Below are positions 51,467 to 57,093 of a stretch of 57,093 bases of DNA, one piece after another. The translations under genes and the position numbers were made by a program. Positions within the stretch are counted from its first letter, which is position 1. Each line of letters opens with the position of its first letter. The notes under the pieces were generated by a model. That model did not search any database, was not told the origin of the DNA, and was given only the letters and a program-made list of their open reading frames with translations. The DNA lies in NCBI GenBank assembly GCA_002310195.1, contig DBYS01000018.1, positions 1 through 57,093 on the forward strand. Reading direction: 5' to 3'. The DNA comes from Bacteroidales bacterium UBA1180. Lineage in GTDB: Bacteria > Bacteroidota > Bacteroidia > Bacteroidales > Paludibacteraceae.

Positions 51467-52165
51467 ATGGGTTACGAATACTTAATAGCGGGCTTTGAGG
51501 ACATTGCGCTCAACGAACCTGTTCAGACCTCCGAACAGAAGCTTCTCGAGCTCTTGGACGAGCAGCTGTCGGCCTCTGACAAGGAGTTGCTGGCATTGCT
51601 TCGCCGCAAGAACGATGACGAGGCTGTTCTGGCGTTGCTCGAAGATGATGCCGTGCTTGACCGCAAAGCGGAACTGAGTCTCAGTGACGAGGATTTCCGT
51701 ACGCAGTTGCTGTACGAGCAGGGTCTGAAGTGCAAGAACAAGTTCGTGCGTGACTGGTTCGCCTACAACATGGACGTCAACAACGTGCTGGCTGCTGCCG
51801 TAGCCATCAAGCACGGGATGGATGTGCAGAAAGTGATCGTGGGCGACAACGATGTAGCGCAAGAGCTTCGCAAAGGCGGCTCGCTCGGCAAGAACGCCCG
51901 TCTCGCAGCACTCGTGCCTGACCTCAAAGAGGTGGCGGAGCTGGCTGAGATTGGTGATCTGCTCGAACGCGAGAAACATATTGATGCACTGCGCTGGCAG
52001 TGGCTCGAGGAGCGTACCTTGTTTGAGGTGTTCAATATCGAGGCCGTGCTCGCGTACTACCTGAAAGCTGCCATCCTCCATCGTTGGGACAACCTGACGG
52101 TAGAGCAGGGTGAACAAGTGTTCCGTGCAATGGTAGCGGATATGAAAAAAGGTGTTAACCTTTAA
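51467..52165 (+). CDS. DUF2764 protein of the V-type ATPase operon
   Basis: A 232-aa soluble helical protein of family DUF2764, found at this position in Bacteroidota V-ATPase operons, where it likely replaces or resembles the central-stalk subunit C/d (inference). ATG 51467 (MGYEYLIAGFEDI) is chosen because it follows the atpE stop directly. Acidic helices with paired Leu fill most of the protein. Its last codons (KKGVNL-stop) form the beginning of the 41-bp tandem repeat downstream. Confidence 0.85.
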   Translation: MGYEYLIAGFEDIALNEPVQTSEQKLLELLDEQLSASDKELLALLRRKNDDEAVLALLEDDAVLDRKAELSLSDEDFRTQLLYEQGLKCKNKFVRDWFAYNMDVNNVLAAAVAIKHGMDVQKVIVGDNDVAQELRKGGSLGKNARLAALVPDLKEVAELAEIGDLLEREKHIDALRWQWLEERTLFEVFNIEAVLAYYLKAAILHRWDNLTVEQGEQVFRAMVADMKKGVNL

Positions 52166-52281
52166 TCGTGCCCTTTAGGGCTAAGAAAAAAGGTGTTAAC
52201 CTTTAATCGTGCCCTTTAGGGCTAAGAAAAAAGGAATAAACCTTTAATCGTGCCCTTTAGGGCTAAGAAAAAAGGAATAAA
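52144..52281 (+). repeat. 41-bp tandem repeat before the V-ATPase A gene
   Basis: Three full units (52144-52184, 52185-52225, 52226-52266) and a 15-nt partial unit (52267-52281). Each unit contains AAAGGTGTTAACCTTT, a stem with a GTTA loop, and GCCCTTTAGGGC, a second stem. Units 1 and 2 are identical. Unit 3 has GGAATAAACC instead of GGTGTTAACC and still pairs AAAGG with CCTTT. Unit 1 begins inside the DUF2764 gene and includes its stop codon. The last partial unit ends 14 nt before the A-subunit ATG and could supply its AAGGA. Confidence 0.95.
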
Positions 52282-52295
52282 ATTAGATTAAAGAT

Positions 52296-54050
52296 ATGAC
52301 AACAGGAAAAGTAAAAGGTATCATCGCTAACCTCGTTACCGTAGGAGTAGATGGTCCTGTATCACAAAACGAGATCTGCTACATTCACATCGGCGATGTG
52401 AAACTGATGGCAGAGGTAATTAAGGTTACCGGCGACAACGTGTTTGTTCAGGTGTTTGAATCGACGCGTGGTCTGAAGGTCGGTGACCTCGTTGAGTTCA
52501 CCGGTCACATGTTGGAGGTGACGCTTGGTCCCGGTCTGCTCAGCCGTAACTACGACGGCTTGCAGAACGACCTCGACAAGCTGACCGGCGTGTTCCTCAA
52601 GCGAGGCGAGTACAGCTTCCCGCTTGATGAGGACAAGCTCTGGGCGTTCAAGCCGCTGGCTAAGGTCGGCGACAAGGTTGAAGCCGCTTCGTGGCTGGGT
52701 GAGGTCGATGAGAACCATCAGCCCCACAAGATCATGGTTCCGTTCGTATTCGAAGGCGAGTACACCGTCAAATCCATCGTTAAGGAAGGCGAGTACAAGA
52801 TCGGTGACACAATCGCCGTGCTTCTTGACGCTGACGGCAATGAGAAGAAGGTGACGATGATCCAGAAGTGGCCGGTAAAGAAAGCTATCATGGCTTACAA
52901 ATCCAAACCGCGTCCCTTCAAGCTCCTTGAGACTGGCGTTCGTACCATCGATACGGCCAACCCGATCTGCGAGGGCGGTACAGGTTTCATCCCCGGACCG
53001 TTCGGTACAGGTAAGACCGTGCTTCAGCACGCTATATCGAAGCAGGCCGAGGCAGATATAGTTGTTATCGCTGCCTGCGGTGAGCGTGCCAACGAGGTGG
53101 TGGAGACCTTTACCGAGTTCCCCGAGCTTGATGACCCGCACACCGGCCGCAAGCTCATGGAGCGTACGATCATCATCGCCAACACGTCGAACATGCCTGT
53201 GGCTTCGCGTGAGGCATCCGTTTATACATCCATGACTATCGCCGAGTATTACCGCTCGATGGGCCTGCGTGTGCTGCTGATGGCTGACTCGACATCACGT
53301 TGGGCGCAGGCACTCCGTGAGATGTCCAACCGTATGGAGGAGCTCCCCGGACAGGATGCTTTCCCGATGGACCTCTCCGCTATCATCGGTGCGTTCTACG
53401 CACGCGCGGGGTACGTGTACCTTAATAATGGCGCTACAGGTTCGGTTACGTTCCTCGGCACGGTTTCTCCGGCCGGCGGTAACCTCAAGGAGCCTGTAAC
53501 CGAAGGCACGAAGAAAGTGGCCCGTTGCTTCTACGCACTCGAGCAGGCTCGTGCCGACCGCAAGCGTTACCCGGCTGTGAACCCGATAGACTCGTACTCG
53601 AAGTATATTGAGTATCCTGAGTTTGCCGATTATATCACCAAGCGTATCAACGCCGAGTGGCTGGGCAAGGTCAATGATATGAAGACCTATCTGCAGCGCG
53701 GTAAGGAAATTCAGGAGCAGATCAACATCCTCGGTGATGACGGCGTACCTGTAGATTATCACGAGAACTTCTGGAAATCCGAAGTTATCGACTTCGTTAT
53801 CCTGCAGCAAGACGCATTCGACAAGATCGATGCCGTCTGCCCGCTGGAGCGTCAGGAGTATATGCTTGACCTGGTAATGGATATCTGCAAGCACGACTAT
53901 GAGTTCGACAACTTCCTGGACGTAAGCGAATACTTCAAGCGCGTGATTAACCTGTGCAAACAGATGAACTATAGTGAGTTCAAATCCGAGCAGTTTGAGG
54001 ATTACCGCAAGAAACTTGCCGACCTCTTGGCTGAAAAGCAGATTGCTTAA
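52296..54050 (+). CDS. V-type ATP synthase subunit A (catalytic)
   Basis: The 584-aa catalytic subunit of the rotary ATPase. The N-terminal beta-barrel (GKVKGIIANLVTVG), the V-type non-homologous insert, the P-loop GPFGTGKT (about 234-241), GERANEVVE, SMTIAEYYRSMG with MADSTSRWAQALRE, and the C-terminal helical bundle are all present. It follows the tandem repeat by 14 nt. Confidence 0.97.
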   Translation: MTTGKVKGIIANLVTVGVDGPVSQNEICYIHIGDVKLMAEVIKVTGDNVFVQVFESTRGLKVGDLVEFTGHMLEVTLGPGLLSRNYDGLQNDLDKLTGVFLKRGEYSFPLDEDKLWAFKPLAKVGDKVEAASWLGEVDENHQPHKIMVPFVFEGEYTVKSIVKEGEYKIGDTIAVLLDADGNEKKVTMIQKWPVKKAIMAYKSKPRPFKLLETGVRTIDTANPICEGGTGFIPGPFGTGKTVLQHAISKQAEADIVVIAACGERANEVVETFTEFPELDDPHTGRKLMERTIIIANTSNMPVASREASVYTSMTIAEYYRSMGLRVLLMADSTSRWAQALREMSNRMEELPGQDAFPMDLSAIIGAFYARAGYVYLNNGATGSVTFLGTVSPAGGNLKEPVTEGTKKVARCFYALEQARADRKRYPAVNPIDSYSKYIEYPEFADYITKRINAEWLGKVNDMKTYLQRGKEIQEQINILGDDGVPVDYHENFWKSEVIDFVILQQDAFDKIDAVCPLERQEYMLDLVMDICKHDYEFDNFLDVSEYFKRVINLCKQMNYSEFKSEQFEDYRKKLADLLAEKQIA

Positions 54051-54104
54051 ATGGCTAAATGCTTAAATCAATCGTAAATGGTAAACGAATAAATTGTAAA
54101 TATC

Positions 54105-55430
54105 ATGGCTAAAGCATTTCAAAAGATATATACCCAGATTACTGCCATCACCAAGGCTACTTGTTCCCTCAAAGCCAGTGGAGTAGGTAACGACGAGTTG
54201 GCAACGGTCAACGGCAAGCTGGCGCAGGTGGTAAAGATCATGGGCGACAATGTTACGCTGCAGGTGTTTGAGGGTACCGAAGGTATTCCTACCAACGCCG
54301 AAGTGGTGTTCCTCGGCAAAGCTCCGTCGCTGAAAGTGAGTGATCAGCTCGCAGGCCGATTCTTCAACGCCTACGGCGATCCTATCGACGGCGGTCCGGA
54401 TATCGAGGGCAAGGAAATAGAGATCGGTGGTCCGTCGGTGAACCCTGTTCGCCGTAAACAACCGTCTGAACTCATTGCAACGGGTATAGCAGGTATTGAC
54501 CTGAACAATACGCTCGTTTCCGGTCAGAAGATTCCTTTCTTCGCCGATCCTGACCAGCCGTACAACCAGGTTATGGCCAACGTGGCGCTGCGTGCACAGG
54601 CTGACAAGATCATCCTCGGCGGTATGGGTCTGACTAACGACGACTACCTGTATTTCAAGAACGTGTTCAACAACGCCGGCGTGCTGGATCGTATAGTCAG
54701 CTTCGTCAACACAACGGAGAACCCCGCTGTGGAGCGACTGCTCGTGCCGGATATGGCATTGGCTGCTGCCGAGTATTTCGCAGTAGAAAAACACCAGAAA
54801 GTGCTTGTTCTGCTCACCGATATGACGCTCTATGCCGACGCACTGGCTATCGTAAGTAACCGTATGGATCAGATTCCATCGAAGGATTCTATGCCGGGTT
54901 CGCTCTATTCCGATCTGGCCAAGATCTACGAGAAAGCCGTTCAGTTCCCCGAGCAGGCCGGTGGCGGTTCGATCACTATCATCGCCGTTACAACGCTCTC
55001 CGGTGGCGATATCACCCACGCTATTCCTGACAACACGGGATATATCACCGAGGGTCAGCTCTATCTGCGCCGTGACTCGGATATCGGTAAGGTTATTGTC
55101 GATCCGTTCCGCTCGCTGTCGCGACTCAAACAGCTCGTTGCCGGCAAGAAGACCCGCGAGGATCATCCGCAGGTAATGAACGCTGCCGTACGTCTGTACG
55201 CCGATGCAGCTAACGCCAAAACCAAACAGGAGAACGGCTTCGACCTGACGAACTACGACGAGCGCTGTCTCGCGTTTGCTAAGGACTACTCGTCGAAGAT
55301 CCTGGCTATCGATGTCAATATCAATACCACCGAGATGCTCGATATAGCTTGGGAACTCTTTGCTAAGCACTTCAAACCCGAAGAGGTGAACATCAAGCAG
55401 GTATTTGTTGACAAGTACTGGGTTAAATAA
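54105..55430 (+). CDS. V-type ATP synthase subunit B (regulatory)
   Basis: The 441-aa non-catalytic nucleotide-binding subunit that alternates with A in the head. No complete P-loop is present (LVSGQKIPFFADPDQPYNQ in its place), as expected. VLLTDMTLYADALAIVSNRMDQIPSKDSMPG is the conserved core, given here in name of the motif only, and the C-terminal helices are normal. 54 nt after A. Confidence 0.96.
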   Translation: MAKAFQKIYTQITAITKATCSLKASGVGNDELATVNGKLAQVVKIMGDNVTLQVFEGTEGIPTNAEVVFLGKAPSLKVSDQLAGRFFNAYGDPIDGGPDIEGKEIEIGGPSVNPVRRKQPSELIATGIAGIDLNNTLVSGQKIPFFADPDQPYNQVMANVALRAQADKIILGGMGLTNDDYLYFKNVFNNAGVLDRIVSFVNTTENPAVERLLVPDMALAAAEYFAVEKHQKVLVLLTDMTLYADALAIVSNRMDQIPSKDSMPGSLYSDLAKIYEKAVQFPEQAGGGSITIIAVTTLSGGDITHAIPDNTGYITEGQLYLRRDSDIGKVIVDPFRSLSRLKQLVAGKKTREDHPQVMNAAVRLYADAANAKTKQENGFDLTNYDERCLAFAKDYSSKILAIDVNINTTEMLDIAWELFAKHFKPEEVNIKQVFVDKYWVK

Positions 55431-55490
55431 ATTGGGAGTTGAAAGTTTGATAGTTGAGAGAAGTTACTCTAAACACTAAACTTTTACGAA

Positions 55491-56126
55491 ATGGCAATAA
55501 GTTATCAATTCAATAAAACATCGCTGCAAGCATTGGAGAAGAATCTGAAGATGCGCCAGCGGACACTTCCGACCCTTCAGAACAAGGAGAGCGCCCTGCG
55601 CCTCGAAGTGAAGAAGGCGAAAGCCGAGATCAAAGAGCTCGACGAGGAAGTCAACCGCCGTATCAAGGATTACGATCAGATGCTCGCGCTTTGGGGTGAG
55701 TTCGATACGTCACTCATTCATGTGGATGATGTGCGTATGTCCATCCGAAAGATCGCAGGCGTGCGTGTGCCGGTGCTGGACGAGGTGGTGTATTCCACCA
55801 AGGAGTTCAGCCTGTTCTCGTCGCCTAAGTGGTTCATCGATGGATTCGAGCAGCTCAAAGCCATAGCGGAAGTAGGTATCCGTCAGGAGTTTGTGCGCCG
55901 GAAGGTTGATCTGCTTGAGTACGCCCGCAAGAAGACTACTCAGAAGGTGAACTTGTTCGAGAAAGTGCAGATCCCGGGCTACCAGGATGCTATCCGCAAG
56001 ATCAAGCGATTCATGGAAGACGAGGAGAACCTCTCCAAGTCAAGTCAGAAAATAGTTAAGAGCAAGCGCGAGCGTGAAGCAGCCGCTGAAGCCGCACAAG
56101 CTAACGGAAAGGAGGGTGCAGCATGA
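55491..56126 (+). CDS. V-type ATP synthase subunit D
   Basis: The 211-aa central rotor shaft, built as a long antiparallel coiled coil. N-terminal YQFNKTSLQALEKNLKMRQR and C-terminal helices (RKKTTQKVNLFEKVQIPGY) match the family. It overlaps the I gene by 4 nt (ATGA). Confidence 0.95.
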   Translation: MAISYQFNKTSLQALEKNLKMRQRTLPTLQNKESALRLEVKKAKAEIKELDEEVNRRIKDYDQMLALWGEFDTSLIHVDDVRMSIRKIAGVRVPVLDEVVYSTKEFSLFSSPKWFIDGFEQLKAIAEVGIRQEFVRRKVDLLEYARKKTTQKVNLFEKVQIPGYQDAIRKIKRFMEDEENLSKSSQKIVKSKREREAAAEAAQANGKEGAA

Positions 56127-57093
56127 TTGAGTCAATGAAGAAATATACGTTCCTCGTCCTCGCATCGCAGTACGACGCTTTCCTTGAGCGTGTGCGTGAA
56201 GTAGGTCTGGTGCATGTCACCCTCAAAGCCGAAGGCTTGGCGGATGACGAACAGCTGCGTCAGACTATCGCCGAGGCCGATGCATTGCAGCGCCTCATCG
56301 AGGCCGGTGCACCCGAGCAGCTGCTTAACGAGCGCAATGCTGTTATCGCCAAGATCGAAGCTACGAAGAAGGAAGCTCAACGCATGGCTGTCTGGGGCAC
56401 GTTCAGTAGCGAACGTATAGCCGAACTTAAGGACGCCGGATATGACCTGCACTTCTTTACTTGCTCCAAGAAGATCTTCCGCGAGGAGTGGGGCAGTATC
56501 GTGGCTAACGAAGGCGACACGCTCTATTGCGTGGCTGTCACCAAGCGTCAGGATGATGCTGTCGTTACCCTAGCCGGTGAACCGTTCAGCCTGCCTGACG
56601 GATGCATGGAGCAGACGCTTAACGAGCATAGCTCAGCCGAACTGCTCAACGATGTGGAGGCACTCAACGGACTGCTTGCAGCAGCCAATGCACGCATCGA
56701 AGCGTGGGGTGCAGCTAACCTTGACGCCAAGCGCGCCGAACTGGCCAACCTGCGCCGAAGTATTGATTGGCAGAAAGTGCAACTGTCTTCGGATGCTGCA
56801 GCCGACGGCGCATTGCGTCTGATGGAAGGTTTCTGCCCCACGGAGAAAACCGCTGAACTCAACAAGGTGCTTGACGAACTCGATACGTATTATGAGGTCG
56901 AAGATCCTGTTGAGGGCGACGCTACGCCGGTTAAGCTCAACAACAATAAGTTCGCCAAACTCTTTGAGGTCTTTACCGGCATGTACGGTTGGCCTACGTA
57001 TGGCGAGTTTGACCCGACGCCTATACTTGCGCCGTTCTATCTGCTGTTCTTCTCGCTGTGTATGGGCGATGCCGGTTACGGTATATTGCTCAT
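56123..57093 (+). CDS. V-type ATP synthase subunit I (partial)
   Basis: The membrane stator subunit (a/I type) that forms half-channels next to the rotor ring. The gene runs off the right edge, leaving 323 residues: the soluble N-terminal domain with long helices and the start of the membrane domain (PILAPFYLLFFSLCMGDAGYG). ATG 56123 overlaps the D stop and is preceded by GGAGGG. Ion specificity cannot be read from the part present. Confidence 0.95.
   Translation, partial: MIESMKKYTFLVLASQYDAFLERVREVGLVHVTLKAEGLADDEQLRQTIAEADALQRLIEAGAPEQLLNERNAVIAKIEATKKEAQRMAVWGTFSSERIAELKDAGYDLHFFTCSKKIFREEWGSIVANEGDTLYCVAVTKRQDDAVVTLAGEPFSLPDGCMEQTLNEHSSAELLNDVEALNGLLAAANARIEAWGAANLDAKRAELANLRRSIDWQKVQLSSDAAADGALRLMEGFCPTEKTAELNKVLDELDTYYEVEDPVEGDATPVKLNNNKFAKLFEVFTGMYGWPTYGEFDPTPILAPFYLLFFSLCMGDAGYGILL

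Noticed and set aside
52144..52281. CRISPR-like array
   Set aside because: Units are directly joined with no unique spacers, and the first lies inside a coding sequence; it is a tandem repeat.

Overview
The window looks like a chromosomal piece of an anaerobic Bacteroidales (Bacteroidota) bacterium. Almost every intergenic space carries the Bacteroidota promoter pattern TTTG - 20 nt - TAnnTTTG. The gene content fits as well: an nqr operon, a V-type ATPase operon with DUF2764, FprA-like flavodiiron protein, DUF4301, DUF3078, DUF1015, bactofilin, an OmpA protein with PorE-like architecture and an FHS-type MFS carrier. No rRNA, tRNA or CRISPR array was seen. The species cannot be fixed from the sequence alone.

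Layout. 1-5088 (minus): nqrABCDEF, the Na+-pumping NADH:quinone reductase, with nqrF cut by the window edge. 5388-10049 (plus): a secreted InlB-repeat protein, dipeptidyl peptidase IV and an MFS transporter, overlapping one another. 10125-11738 (minus): prfC. 11905-17343 (plus): a secreted protein with tandem repeats, flavodiiron protein, DUF4301 and a HAD phosphatase. 17409-31677 (minus): a long co-directional run with aldo/keto reductase, envelope proteins (CarboxypepD_reg, DUF3078), lgt, a large outer-membrane barrel, a MuiA-like DUF4139 protein, folA-thyA, the PorE-like lipoprotein, DUF1015 and bactofilin. 31859-33535 (plus): ettA.

33540-40926 is an accessory island between ettA and mutY, partly much richer in A+T than its surroundings. 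It holds a lipoprotein, a relic of a second ettA 3' end, short direct repeats, a small phage-like protein, a 32-codon ORF with its own promoter, a membrane protein, another lipoprotein, a GIY-YIG nuclease with six tandem zinc-ribbon modules, a HEPN-like protein (R-x4-H) and a RAYT/Y1 transposase whose gene contains a 45-bp inverted repeat. This is the best place in the window for an undescribed system, most likely mobile or defensive. That function is inference.

40898-57093 returns to core genes: mutY (minus), HU, a 29-residue COX24/mS38-like basic protein and ribonuclease G/E with a disordered tail (plus), two lipoprotein GH13 enzymes (minus), then fabD, a MATE transporter and the V-type ATPase operon (E, DUF2764, A, B, D, I; plus, open at the right edge). 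NQR and the V-ATPase may share a sodium circuit, but the ion-binding ring subunit lies outside the window.

The least expected signals are these. (1) Short ORFs starting ATG-TGC-G lie within about 20 nt downstream of the promoter in four unrelated leaders. Two end in an ATGA overlap with the main start codon. (2) A 41-bp hairpin-forming tandem repeat sits before the V-ATPase A gene and has copied the 3' end of the gene before it. (3) The diverged ettA tail lies downstream of intact ettA. (4) Three hairpins in a row lie in the leader of ribonuclease G/E. (5) Intergenic-type A+T-rich sequence appears in frame inside mutY and the MATE gene.
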